A stretch of DNA of 64,000 bases. Source: Nostoc sp. MS1 (GTDB lineage: Bacteria > Cyanobacteriota > Cyanobacteriia > Cyanobacteriales > Nostocaceae). Below are positions 1 through 7,361 of this stretch, piece after piece. Each line of letters starts with the position of its first letter. Position 1 is the stretch's first letter. The notes under the pieces are model-generated. The model searched no databases, had not been told where the DNA came from, and saw nothing but the letters and a program-made list of their open reading frames with translations. Location: assembly GCF_019976755.1 (NCBI RefSeq), contig NZ_AP023442.1:186001-250000 (forward strand), read 5' to 3'. The position numbers were made by a program, and so were the translations under genes.

Positions 1-382
1 TGCTCAAGCGTTTGCCGTTCACAACTTCAAAACACAGTTGTTTGACGACATTTCACACGGACTAGATGTTCAACTGTTGCAAGAGCGTACACAAGCAGGT
101 GTCGAAGAAATTTCGCTCATCTACCAAATCATTAAAGATCCTCAAACTAAAGAGAAAATCATCTCTGAGTACGGTTTAAAAACTCCCCAACATCTGAAAA
201 ATGAAGTTCAAACTTTGACCGAAACTTCGACACCTGAGTTTGACCCATTGAAGTTTTTTGAGGAGGTAGGTTTACCCGTCGAAGCAAAAAAGTCAGTGCA
301 ACCCAAGACTATACAGGATTTGCGATCGCTGACTCTGCATTTATTCAAACGACAACCAAGCCCTGCCAAACCAAGAGCGTAA
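1..382 (+). CDS. Conserved helical protein of the ATPase module, 3' part (copy A)
   Basis: This is the C-terminal half of a hypothetical protein whose full version lies at 38764-39480 (238 aa). The reading frame is open from base 2 and position 1 matches 39105, so the 5' end lies outside the window. The visible part is charged and mostly helical by eye, without membrane segments or a recognised catalytic motif. Compared with the full copy only a few residues differ, except at the very C terminus (ending PSPAKPRA here, PQKNQATA there). It is the first visible gene of the module leading to the P-loop ATPase at 2636. Function unknown. Confidence 0.8.
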   Translation, partial: AQAFAVHNFKTQLFDDISHGLDVQLLQERTQAGVEEISLIYQIIKDPQTKEKIISEYGLKTPQHLKNEVQTLTETSTPEFDPLKFFEEVGLPVEAKKSVQPKTIQDLRSLTLHLFKRQPSPAKPRA

Positions 383-525
383 ATAAGTTTTGGGAGAAGT
401 ACAAATGGGCTATCTCGATAATTTTCTTTATAAGTTGTGTTGCTTTATCTGTAGGCATTCGTGTAATGCAAGCTTCAATGCCAACGCAGGTAACAGCAGA
501 TGAGCAAACACAAATATTCAAGTGA
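379..525 (+). pseudogene. Small single-TM protein, start codon lost (copy A)
   Basis: This stretch matches the 48-aa membrane peptide at 39477-39623 (reading NKFWEKYKWA, a hydrophobic segment, then VGIRVMQAS). In copy B the gene starts with an ATG overlapping the upstream stop (ATGA). Here the junction has changed and no ATG, GTG or TTG lies in frame near position 379. The frame stays open to TGA at 523-525, so it may still be translated from a non-standard start such as ATT. I treat it as a probable loss of start. The peptide would be a short inner-membrane protein of unknown role. Confidence 0.5.
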
Positions 526-850
526 GTATTTAGCTTATATTCACTCGCCACAGTGGAAAGCCAAATCGAAGCAGTGTCAACAATTGACTCTAAACCATTG
601 TGTATTTCTCCCTTGGCACAAATCCAATCATGCACACCATTTAACTTACAACAACCTGGAATATGAAATGCCTGTGCGTGATATTGTGCCATTGTCTAAT
701 TTTGCTCATGAGATTGTTCATCTGTGGTTTTTTTGGAATACTCCAGTGAGGTCTGTAGTGAACTGGTTACTCAGATTATTGATGTTGTTTTGTGTAGTCT
801 TTTGGCAAGTGATTTGGGTATTGAAACAACTTACAAAATTGATGCACTAG
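500..850 (+). CDS. HNH-endonuclease-like protein with C-terminal membrane segment (copy A)
   Basis: 116 aa. Residues about 14-75 follow the HNH pattern: YIHSPQWKAKSKQ, then HHLTYNNLEYEMPVRDIVPL, then AHEIVH. The HH pair and the late H that form the beta-beta-alpha metal site are present. The zinc-binding cysteines usual in this family are absent (LSNFAH where LCxxCH is expected), so the structural zinc site is probably lost. Residues about 82-112 form one or two hydrophobic helices, unusual for an HNH nuclease. The start overlaps the preceding small ORF. The copy B version is split by an IS, so this is the only intact copy here. It may be a membrane-tethered nuclease of the module or an inactive derivative. 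Confidence 0.65.
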   Translation: MSKHKYSSEYLAYIHSPQWKAKSKQCQQLTLNHCVFLPWHKSNHAHHLTYNNLEYEMPVRDIVPLSNFAHEIVHLWFFWNTPVRSVVNWLLRLLMLFCVVFWQVIWVLKQLTKLMH

Positions 851-857
851 CACGAAT

Positions 858-1016
858 ATGGAAAGACACATTCTAGACACGATAGGTTTCCAAACTCCAC
901 AACTAGAACCAGAACCAAAACCCCCGAAGGTAGTTGAGGAAGTAATTGAACAAACGCCGATTGCTAATACCATTGACAACTTTGGCAAAATTTTAGAACA
1001 GTACGAACCAGCGTAG
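858..1016 (+). CDS. Small acidic protein, 52 aa (copy A)
   Basis: A short gene starting MERHILDTIGF and ending ILEQYEPA, with a Pro/Glu-rich middle (EPEPKPPKVVEEV). It is conserved in copy B at 41406-41558 (50 aa) with substitutions and an in-frame two-codon difference, which supports it being a real protein. It sits between the HNH-like gene and the 136-aa gene with only 9 bp to the next start, so it is probably co-transcribed. No domain recognised; function unknown. Confidence 0.65.
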   Translation: MERHILDTIGFQTPQLEPEPKPPKVVEEVIEQTPIANTIDNFGKILEQYEPA

Positions 1017-1025
1017 GTTTGCACT

Positions 1026-1436
1026 ATGAAATACCAAAAACAAGCGCTACTAGGATTATTTGGAATGGGTTTAATAGCTAGTCCTTGGTTATCTAAACTG
1101 CCAGCGCAATTCAACACTTACAACACGGCTACAACAATTCAACAATCCGAAGAACTAGAGCGGATTAAAGCCGAAGAAAGGGCAGCAACATCTCAAAAAA
1201 TTAACGAGTTAGGAGTTAGCCCTAGTTTTAAAAAATTGCGAATGCAAAATTATTTGGATACTCCTAAACGTAATCCTAGACCCAACACTACAGGTTATTT
1301 AGAGGATGAACTGGTTTTTGTTTACGACTCGACAGGCTGGTGCATTGGGCGAATCGAAGAACGTCAATGGAAATGGAAATACCGAGTCAGAGGAGCTTGC
1401 AATGATTCCCCACTATATTCTGACGCTGGAAATTAA
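1026..1436 (+). CDS. Hypothetical protein with N-terminal membrane anchor, 136 aa (copy A)
   Basis: Residues about 6-25 (ALLGLFGMGLIASPWLSKLP) are a hydrophobic anchor or uncleaved signal. A charged helical stretch follows (about 38-60), then a small beta-rich domain with YDSTGWCIGRIEERQW (about 100-115) and Cys at the end. The gene lies 3 bp before the 234-aa membrane-protein gene. The copy B counterpart (41568-41975) is nearly identical but has three one-base homopolymer contractions. Probably a periplasmic or thylakoid-lumen-facing accessory of the ATPase module; family not recognised. Confidence 0.75.
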   Translation: MKYQKQALLGLFGMGLIASPWLSKLPAQFNTYNTATTIQQSEELERIKAEERAATSQKINELGVSPSFKKLRMQNYLDTPKRNPRPNTTGYLEDELVFVYDSTGWCIGRIEERQWKWKYRVRGACNDSPLYSDAGN

Positions 1437-1439
1437 ATT

Positions 1440-2144
1440 ATGAGCAATCCCACGCCAACTACTCCTAACCCACAACCAAAAGAGCAAAATAAACCACAAC
1501 GGGGGTTGGGTGAGTATTTAGAACTTTTAGCCCGATGGATTGTTGAGCTAGTATCACTACCAGTTGTGTTTGTCTCACACATTGTTGCTCAATTCATCAC
1601 CCCAGGCACACCAGGATATAAATTAGTCGGTGCAATTGGCTTTTGGATTGGCACACTGCTTTCTACTGACAGCGTTTGGCAAGTTTTATTTCAAGGAAAA
1701 CCCCTCTGCCCTTGGTTTGAAACTGAATGGATTGGTTGGCTTGGTTGGCTACAATTACCATTTAATCCACTATTCTGGATTAGTTTTGGCATCTCTGCAT
1801 TGGTACAAGTTATGGAAGCACGAACCCTACGTGGTAAAGACCCAATCCAGGCTAGAAGCGAGTTTGAAGAATCCAAGCAATATGCTCTAGGTAGCAAACC
1901 CACCGGAAATATCGACCTGACTGTGGCTTTATGGGGTGACTACAAACGCGCAGGCATGAAAGAACGTAATGCAGGTGGAGCGATCGCACTATCTTTCTGG
2001 GTACTAGACATCACCACCACATTCGTAGGTCGCTGGCCCTTCCGTTACACTGACCCAGGCACAATTTTAGGTTGTTTTGCATATAACTGCGCTTCGATGA
2101 TGGCTGGAGAGATTGGTTACAACATTTGGAAACTTACTAAGTAG
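1440..2144 (+). CDS. Polytopic membrane protein, 234 aa (copy A)
   Basis: A Pro/Asn-rich hydrophilic N terminus (1-22) is followed by hydrophobic segments at about 28-52, 60-80, 95-120 and 180-215, suggesting four membrane spans. The region about 122-170, with GSKPTGNIDLTVALWGDYK, would be a hydrophilic loop. It is encoded directly after the anchored 136-aa protein and before the P-loop ATPase (after an inserted gene in this copy). It is a plausible membrane partner of the ATPase by position, but no family was recognised. Confidence 0.75.
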   Translation: MSNPTPTTPNPQPKEQNKPQRGLGEYLELLARWIVELVSLPVVFVSHIVAQFITPGTPGYKLVGAIGFWIGTLLSTDSVWQVLFQGKPLCPWFETEWIGWLGWLQLPFNPLFWISFGISALVQVMEARTLRGKDPIQARSEFEESKQYALGSKPTGNIDLTVALWGDYKRAGMKERNAGGAIALSFWVLDITTTFVGRWPFRYTDPGTILGCFAYNCASMMAGEIGYNIWKLTK

Positions 2145-2605
2145 GCAGGGGAGCAGGGAGCAGGGAGCAGGGGAGATGGAAAAACAACCGATTAAAAGTC
2201 ATGAGGATCTAGAAGTTTATAAAATGGCGTTCGACGCTGCTATGCAGATTTTTGAGCTTTCCAAAACTTTCCCAGTTGAGGAAAGATATTCATTAACTGA
2301 TCAAATTCGTCGTTCATCACGTTCTGTTTGTGCTAATTTAGCTGAAGCTTGGAGAAAACGAAGGTATGAAGCTGCTTTTATTGCTAAATTAAGCGATAGT
2401 GAGGCTGAAGCGGCTGAAACTCAAACATGGTTGAAGTTTGCCGTTAAATGTAATTATCTTAACGCTGAAACAGCCAGAGAGCTTTACTCTACATATAACC
2501 GGATTTTAAGCATTTTAGTCACGATTATCAACAATCCATCACCCTGGATTATAAAGCGTTAATTACTCTCCCCTGCCCCCTGCACCCCTGCAACCTACAC
2601 GAAAA
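2145..2605 (+). mobile_element. Inserted cassette: four-helix-bundle gene flanked by G-rich/C-rich inverted repeats
   Basis: Copy B runs from the stop of the membrane-protein gene to the ATPase start with only 11 bp between them (42683-42693). Copy A has about 490 bp there. The extra DNA begins with a GGGAGCAGGGAGCAGGGGAG run (about 2147-2175) and ends with its complement-like CTCCCCTGCCCCCTGCACCC (about 2567-2587), bracketing one gene. The repeats resemble the GGGAGCAGGG interspersed repeats of Nostocales. This is therefore an insertion whose site is visible from the paralogous copy. No transposase is present, so mobility is inferred. Confidence 0.6.
2176..2562 (+). CDS. Four-helix-bundle protein (S23/23S rRNA-IVP-like, Avd-related fold)
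   Basis: 128 aa starting MEKQPIKSHEDLEVYKMA. It carries the hallmarks of the 23S rRNA intervening-sequence/four-helix-bundle family: EDLEVYKMAFDAA at the N terminus, FPVEERYSLTDQIRRSSRSV in the middle, then NLAEAWRKRRYEAAFIAKL and the SEAEAAETQTWL helix. Members occur in 23S rRNA inserts and as free-standing genes; related proteins (Avd) accompany diversity-generating retroelements, but no reverse transcriptase is visible nearby. An upstream in-frame ATG at 2113 lies inside the previous gene and the G-rich repeat; I chose 2176 because the family similarity starts there. Function of free-standing members is unclear. Confidence 0.85.
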   Translation: MEKQPIKSHEDLEVYKMAFDAAMQIFELSKTFPVEERYSLTDQIRRSSRSVCANLAEAWRKRRYEAAFIAKLSDSEAEAAETQTWLKFAVKCNYLNAETARELYSTYNRILSILVTIINNPSPWIIKR

Positions 2606-2635
2606 AACCATACTAAGCACGAGAGGACAAAAGCG

Positions 2636-4543
2636 ATGGAACAAATACCAATGCTAGGAACAAAAGAAACCGCGCTTCTGCGTGACGATTATCCCAGCAT
2701 TGAGTATTTGGAAGCTGGGAACACCGCTTCTTGGTTGCAAGAACGTCAAGACCAGTTGTTAATCCGCGCTAGAAATGAGCGTAGCGGCATGAATTTAGCC
2801 AAGTTCATTACTTTAGCGACGGCGGCCACTGGTGCAGTTTGTTATGCCACTTCCCCACTTGCTCCTATCGGTGCGGCGGTTGCTGGAGTCGGGTATCTCT
2901 GGTCAGTGGTGCAAGACCTCAACGATACCCATCAATTTGCACCGATTCCTTTTATCAGGGGGAACTTTTTTGAGTTCATCTCGGCAATGGGTGACAGTGT
3001 AGAGCGTGAGGAGTATTTCTCTAACAAGAATGAATTGGCTGACTTGATGCTTCATCTGGAGCCGATGGAGAAATATGAGTTCGCCATGCTCAAGCAATCA
3101 TCTCATGTAGTGTGTGAATACTTGAGCATCGTTGATCCTGGGAAAAAATTTTACGCTTACCGTTGGTTACTTGATTGGTTCATTCAATTGCGTGGACAGT
3201 TCCCAACCCGTGAACAATTGTCTGGACATTTGGCACAAGTGACAATTGACCCGCGTGTAAATTACCAACAAGTAACGTCAATTCAACAAGTCACACAACA
3301 TCAAAATATTGGTATTCCACCAGCAAGGTTTGTTGAATTACCTTCTGTTGTGAATCAACCAGTAGAGGACAAAACTGTTACTATAATCCCAAAAACTGAA
3401 CTGCCTTCTACCTCTAACCCATCATTGGGGACAGTAGTTTCTAGTCATAAGCCTACCCCTCCTATGACTATTAACACAGAGATATCAACCTACACCAAAA
3501 CGCCTCAAGTGCAGTATGACCTCATCGGGCATATTGCCAAGAAAGTGACAAATATGCTGTGGGTTGGTGTTCCTGGTTCGGGCAAGGGCATCACCATTAG
3601 CAATGCTATTGATGCGATCAAGAGATTGCATAGAGACACACATATCTTTTACATTGACCCCAAGGGCGATGAGAAAGAAACTGGTTATTTCAAAGGTCGC
3701 GTTGATACCTTAAAACGTGCCAAGATTCTGGAGATGCCACCCGCCGAAGCAGTCAAGTGGGTTCAAGAGTGTGTTAGAGAATTTCAACTTATTTCTGGTC
3801 CTAAGCTCATCATTTTGGATGAAGGGACTGCCGTTTGTTCCAAATTCAAAAATGCCAAAAAAAATGAGATTGGTTGGCTTAAGGACATCATTACTTCCTA
3901 CTGTTCTTGCGGTGATAGTCTTGGTTCACACTTTTGGCTTGTTGTTCAGAACCCCCACACTGACGACTTGGGTATTTCTGGCGGACTGCGATCGCAATTA
4001 ACATCTGTCGCCTTGGTTCATCCTGATAATGTGCCAGCTTACAATGCCATGATTGCCACGCAGTTGATTCCGAGCGATCGCAAGATTACTTCAACGCAAG
4101 TCATGGAGATTGCTGCACAATCACCTGTAGGTCGAGCAGTATATTACGGTGGATTGAACGAATGGTTCCCTATGCAGTTGCTACAAAACTTCTCTGGCTA
4201 CGACCGGGACAGCAAAAGATTTCTGGATAAACCAAACGATTCCCCGCTAGGAGAAGGAGCAGGGGGAGAATTGGGAGCAGGGGGAGCAAGGGAAGAATTT
4301 ACAAACTATTCCTCCCCTGCTTCCCCCGCTTCCCCCGCTTCCCCTGCCCCCCCTGCTTTAACCGACGCGCTAAAAAGTGAGTCTCAAAGAGTGCTGGCAC
4401 TTTTGGAACGTACTACGGCATCCTCACTTGATGAATTTATTCACAACGAGTTGAAATTGTCAGGAACTCAAGCAGATTTAGTACGTGTGGGGATTGAGAA
4501 ATTACTCAAGGATTCCCCTCTTAAATATAAATTCGATGGGTGA
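2636..4543 (+). CDS. Membrane-anchored P-loop ATPase, VirD4/FtsK/HerA-like (copy A)
   Basis: 635 aa. Residues about 55-92 form a hydrophobic hairpin (LAKFITLATAATGAVCY, then PIGAAVAGVGYLWSVV). The ATPase core has Walker A GVPGSGKG (311-318), the strand FYIDPKGDEKE (from 338) typical of VirD4/TraG/FtsK/HerA DNA-pump ATPases, and Walker B KLIILDEG (390-397). A Gln-containing strand (LVVQNPH) and SGGLRSQL follow, the latter a possible arginine finger. The last ~55 residues resemble a winged helix. These features suggest a coupling-protein or DNA-translocase role at the membrane, which is an inference. Residues about 533-577 are a repeat-derived insertion absent from copy B. GAGAGG about 10 bp before the ATG is a good ribosome binding site. 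Confidence 0.75.
   Translation: MEQIPMLGTKETALLRDDYPSIEYLEAGNTASWLQERQDQLLIRARNERSGMNLAKFITLATAATGAVCYATSPLAPIGAAVAGVGYLWSVVQDLNDTHQFAPIPFIRGNFFEFISAMGDSVEREEYFSNKNELADLMLHLEPMEKYEFAMLKQSSHVVCEYLSIVDPGKKFYAYRWLLDWFIQLRGQFPTREQLSGHLAQVTIDPRVNYQQVTSIQQVTQHQNIGIPPARFVELPSVVNQPVEDKTVTIIPKTELPSTSNPSLGTVVSSHKPTPPMTINTEISTYTKTPQVQYDLIGHIAKKVTNMLWVGVPGSGKGITISNAIDAIKRLHRDTHIFYIDPKGDEKETGYFKGRVDTLKRAKILEMPPAEAVKWVQECVREFQLISGPKLIILDEGTAVCSKFKNAKKNEIGWLKDIITSYCSCGDSLGSHFWLVVQNPHTDDLGISGGLRSQLTSVALVHPDNVPAYNAMIATQLIPSDRKITSTQVMEIAAQSPVGRAVYYGGLNEWFPMQLLQNFSGYDRDSKRFLDKPNDSPLGEGAGGELGAGGAREEFTNYSSPASPASPASPAPPALTDALKSESQRVLALLERTTASSLDEFIHNELKLSGTQADLVRVGIEKLLKDSPLKYKFDG
4236..4365 (+). repeat. In-frame G-rich/C-rich inverted repeat inside the ATPase gene
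   Basis: This segment has GGAGCAGGGGGAG-type repeats on its left and CCCCCGCTTCCCCTGCCCC-type repeats on its right, the same family that flanks the four-helix-bundle gene at 2145-2605. It is translated in frame as a Gly-rich then SPASPASPASPAPPA low-complexity linker. Copy B has an unrelated shorter stretch here (SSQAADLDATETSQSQSQ). The repeat thus appears to have inserted into a tolerant inter-domain linker without breaking the frame. Confidence 0.65.
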
Positions 4544-4619
4544 GCTTCCTCAGCATTTATCTTCACTATGTCACACTTCGCCATCGGGTTTTACGTGAGT
4601 TTGTCGGTATTTTGCCATA

Positions 4620-4790
4620 CTAAATTCCATCTGTATTAGCTTTTGACAAAATTTCATTCAGTTCTTCAAGGCTTATTGGCGGCTGTTTGGTGTTAATGCC
4701 AAAAATTTCTTCAATTTGCCTTTCTAGTTGATTGGAAGGCTTCTCACTATCAAAAGTTTCATTTTCCAGAACTTCGTTTTCTTCTTGCAT
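4620..4790 (-). CDS. Possible small acidic protein, 56 aa
   Basis: On the minus strand an ATG (4788-4790) opens a 56-aa frame starting MQEENEVLENETF and ending LSKANTDGI, with GGATA about 10 bases upstream as a possible ribosome binding site. The product is very acidic and probably helical. It lies between the ATPase and AAA_35 genes (4544-4876), which otherwise hold nothing I recognise. There is no copy in the second block, so support is only the composition and start context. Confidence 0.4.
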   Translation of the reverse strand: MQEENEVLENETFDSEKPSNQLERQIEEIFGINTKQPPISLEELNEILSKANTDGI

Positions 4791-4876
4791 AAGTTTCTAT
4801 CCTATTATTAACATAGTTCCCGAATACAATTATCTCTTACTAAATTCTAAACAATAACAACAGCATGGCTGAGAAT

Positions 4877-5978
4877 ATGAGCTTAATAAAAAGCTCAGTA
4901 TACGAATATCATGTGGGGGGGTAGCTTACCAATTGATGCTGCCAGTTATATTAAGCGTCAAGCGGATGATGACTTATACAAATCATTGAAAGCACGAGAG
5001 TTTTGTTACATCCTCAACTCAAGACAGGCAGGTAAATCTAGTTTGCGAGTGCAGACTATAGAACGACTAAAAATTCAAGATTATGCTTGCGCCACTATTG
5101 ATATAACAGCAATTACTAGCCAAAATATTACACCAGAGAAATGGTATGCTGGCGTGGCTCATAAATTGGCGAGTAGTTTTGAAGTGAAGCTCAATTTCCG
5201 AACTTGGTGGAGCAACCAAAGTCATCTTTCTCCAGTGCAGAGATTGAACAAATTTATTGCAGAAGTCTTGCTAACTGAAGTTTCTCAATCTATCGCCATT
5301 TTCATAGACGAGATTGATAATATTCTGACGCTGAATTTTGACACTGATGATTTCTTCGGATTAATCAGAGAGTGCTATGAGCAACGCACCAAAAAGCTAG
5401 AATACAATCGCCTCAACTTTGCGGTGTTTGGAGTAGCCTCGCCTTTAGGCTTAATTCAAGATGAAGGGCGTTCACCTTTCGCCATCGGTCGAGCCATAGA
5501 ACTGAGCGGGTTTCAATTAGATGAAGCTGCACCTTTAGCTCAGGGATTGGTGGGCAAAGTCGCCAACCCAAGAGCAGTGTTACAAGAGATTTTGCAGTGG
5601 ACTGGTGGACAACCGTTTCTCACCCAAAAGCTTTGCCAATTAATTTGTGATGCGATGCCAGAGCAAAGTGTGGAAGAGGTGGTGCGAGTGCAGATTTTGG
5701 ACAACTGGGAATTGCAGGATCAGCCAGATCATCTGCGACCAATACGCGATCGCTTGCTCTTTAATCCTTATCTACTAGAACTGCACGAGCAGATTTTGCA
5801 ACAAGGGGAAATAATATTCGATGGTCGTGAGGAACTTCTTCAGTTGTGGCTGTCTGGGTTGGTATCGAAGCATGATGGTAAGCTCAGGGTCTACAATCGC
5901 ATCTATAGAGAAGTCTTTGGGCAAAGCTGGATGAATGAACAAGTGCGTCCCGTTGGAATTGGTGAAAGCTTAAGTTGA
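4877..5978 (+). CDS. AAA_35-type NTPase, N-terminal frameshift at a G7 run
   Basis: A cyanobacterial AAA-like domain protein (AAA_35 type). Comparison with the paralog at 11075 places the natural start at ATG 4877 (MSLIKSSVYEYHVGG). A run of seven G (about 4914-4920) instead of six shifts the frame and stops at TAG. An in-frame ATG inside the run (4911, MWGGSLPID) could still give a 355-aa protein lacking 11-12 residues. Motifs: NSRQAGKSS as Walker A (about 37-45 from 4911), IAIFIDEID as Walker B, and FAVFGVASPLGLIQD sensor region. A winged-helix-like C terminus contains WTGGQPFLTQKLCQLI. The family is often fused to signalling or effector domains; here it stands alone. Confidence 0.75.
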
Positions 5979-6109
5979 TGGAAATACACTAAATCTCTAA
6001 TTACGGGAGAATAATTTCCCCAGATATTTGTCTAATAAGAAAGTAAAGTGTAGCAGTACCGGCCAATTGTCCGGTGTCCAGTATTATTTTTGAGAGATAC
6101 AGCAGATAC

Positions 6110-6228
6110 TGAAGTGGGTAAGATATCAGACGAGAAGACCGATTTTATATGTGCAAGAATTACGTTGTATTACAGAGGTTGATTTTCTCAAATCTGAGGA
6201 TGTAATCGTTTTTAGTGAAGTTATTTGA
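6110..6228 (+). pseudogene. Remnant of the 77-aa hypothetical gene
   Basis: The stretch reads GKISDEKTDFICAR, then after a gap of several codons RCITEVDFL and VIVFSEVI, matching the C-terminal half of the genes at 10703-10936 and 45724-45957. The N-terminal half is missing and an internal deletion removes the QWLLVVPES segment. It lies at the equivalent place, just before the Cys-rich 123-aa gene. The rest of 5979-6271 shows nothing recognisable. Confidence 0.65.
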
Positions 6229-6271
6229 TCAAAAGATGTGATGGCGCTTTGCGCCCAGAGTGGCTGATTGC

Positions 6272-6643
6272 ATGGAACATTTTGATGTACAGGAACAACT
6301 ATCTAGACCCCTAACTTGTGTAGGCTGTGGCAATTACCACGGGGGTAGATACGGGAATCAGCGATTAGTCTGCGGTATTCACCCGTATGGTTATAGTGAA
6401 CTGACAAACTGCCCTGATTTCGTCGCTTATGAAGTTGAGATGCACGGCTTTATTGAAATCATTAAGGAAGTTCAACCAAGTGTTGAAATAGTTCAACAAA
6501 GCGATACAAAAATTACTCTCAAGGGTAAATTTGTCTCTCGAACTGGGACTGATGATATCGAATACTTTACGCAATTACGGTTAATGTCAGCATCATTTTC
6601 TGGAGAGAAAGAACGTCGTACTTATGTCCTGCCAAGGCAATAA
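6272..6643 (+). CDS. Cys-rich N-terminal hypothetical protein, 123 aa (copy A)
   Basis: Starts MEHFDVQEQLSRPL. The N-terminal part has CVGCGNYHGG, then LVCGIHPYGY and NCPDF, giving four cysteines (CxxC...C...C) likely to bind zinc, a motif I associate with small cyanobacterial proteins. The C-terminal half is charged and beta-rich, ending RRTYVLPRQ. The copy B protein (46003-46377) differs at about ten positions in the first 50 residues and is identical after that, because the identical tract starts inside this gene at 6426. Function unknown. An in-frame GTG at 6260 is an alternative start. Confidence 0.65.
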   Translation: MEHFDVQEQLSRPLTCVGCGNYHGGRYGNQRLVCGIHPYGYSELTNCPDFVAYEVEMHGFIEIIKEVQPSVEIVQQSDTKITLKGKFVSRTGTDDIEYFTQLRLMSASFSGEKERRTYVLPRQ

Positions 6644-6816
6644 GGGAAACAGAGTTTTCACAATTTGAATTAATCATTACAATTTAGCTTTTTCTCGTTC
6701 ACGCACCAGCTTACGAATTTGGTAAATCCTCGAAGGAGACAGGTCTAACTCCAGGGCGATCGCCGTAGGCGGTCGCTTGCGCCATCGCCACTGTTGGTGT
6801 TATTAGAACTTAGATA

Positions 6817-6837
6817 CTCGACAGAATGTCTGTCGAG
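6817..6837. repeat. Hairpin repeat (CTCGACAGA-ATG-TCTGTCGAG), copy A
   Basis: A perfect 9-bp stem with a 3-base loop, followed by AAGGCTTTTGCTACAAGGGT. Related hairpins with a related tail occur at 12455-12480 and 50281-50307, and the identical copy at 46551-46571. At two of the sites it follows a 65-aa gene or its remnant. It could be a terminator or a remnant of a mobile repeat. Confidence 0.6.
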
Positions 6838-7069
6838 CATCGTCAAAGGCTTTTGCTACAAGGGTTTTAGATTTATGCCACTAGCTGGAATTGGGCAATG
6901 GTGTAACCATCTACTTATACGCAACCGCACAAAGCACAAACCTGTAATCCCCAAAATTTGTTTTGTTCTTAATAGATACTTTTGGATATAATCAAAAACC
7001 ATAAATAAGTCTGAAAAATAGTAGACACTCAATTTAACGTTTTACCATTTTTCTTTTTCTAAGTTAATA

Positions 7070-7082
7070 TTTCGGACAAGTC
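7070..7082. repeat. Solo IS-end-like motif TTTCGGACAAGTC
   Basis: This 13-mer is the exact reverse complement of the sequence at 50692-50704, where a truncated RecD2 remnant meets an IS5-type transposase remnant. It is probably the relic of an IS terminus. The identical copy lies at 46804-46816. Confidence 0.4.
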
Positions 7083-7264
7083 TATTGAGCCAACTTGACT
7101 TTAGCAGTTTCTGATAAAGCGACATTAATTTGTTAGAGCGTCAAATAATCTGTTAACCGACAAATGCTACTTAGAGCAATGGAGTTAGTAACAAGCACGC
7201 CATTTGCGTATGAGCGCAATTGATCTCTTCAGTTGTAGCAAACTCTAAGTATTATCAGCAAGGG

Positions 7265-7308
7265 AAAAGGGCTATGAAGCTAATTTCATCAGTATCCTAG
7301 CCCTTTTT
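7265..7308 (-). terminator. Rho-independent terminator downstream of transketolase-like gene (copy A)
   Basis: AAAAGGGCTA (7265-7274) pairs with TAGCCCTTTT (7298-7307), a 10-bp stem with a 23-base loop and T-runs on both strands. It lies about 55 bp beyond the stop of the minus-strand gene, so it can end that transcript and could act in both directions. Identical copy at 46999-47042. Confidence 0.7.
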
Positions 7309-7361
7309 GTTCCCCTTTAAGGACTTTAGTCTCAACAGAAAATATTTGTACTTGGGTTGTG

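Larger units (their letters stand above)
6644..7264. other. Gene-free interval with gene and IS remnants
   Basis: No intact gene is seen between the Cys-rich gene and the terminator of the transketolase-like gene. On the minus strand 6682-6768 reads ALELDLSPSRIYQIRKL and then VREREKAKL before a stop, the tail of a helix-turn-helix protein whose start is gone. A 9-bp-stem hairpin lies at 6817-6837 and an IS-end-like motif at 7070-7082. The interval appears unchanged in copy B (46378-46998). Confidence 0.5.

Noticed and set aside
345..1117. Minus-strand frames opposite the HNH-like and 136-aa genes
   Set aside because: The plus-strand genes are conserved as proteins in copy B; the antisense frames are not preserved there.
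2145..2605. Diversity-generating retroelement suggested by the Avd-like four-helix-bundle protein
   Set aside because: No reverse transcriptase or template/variable repeat pair is visible nearby; free-standing family members are common in cyanobacteria.
6644..7361. Functional small ORF at 6794-6991
   Set aside because: It runs through the hairpin repeat and remnant DNA, has no homolog except in the identical tract, and shows no protein-like conservation.
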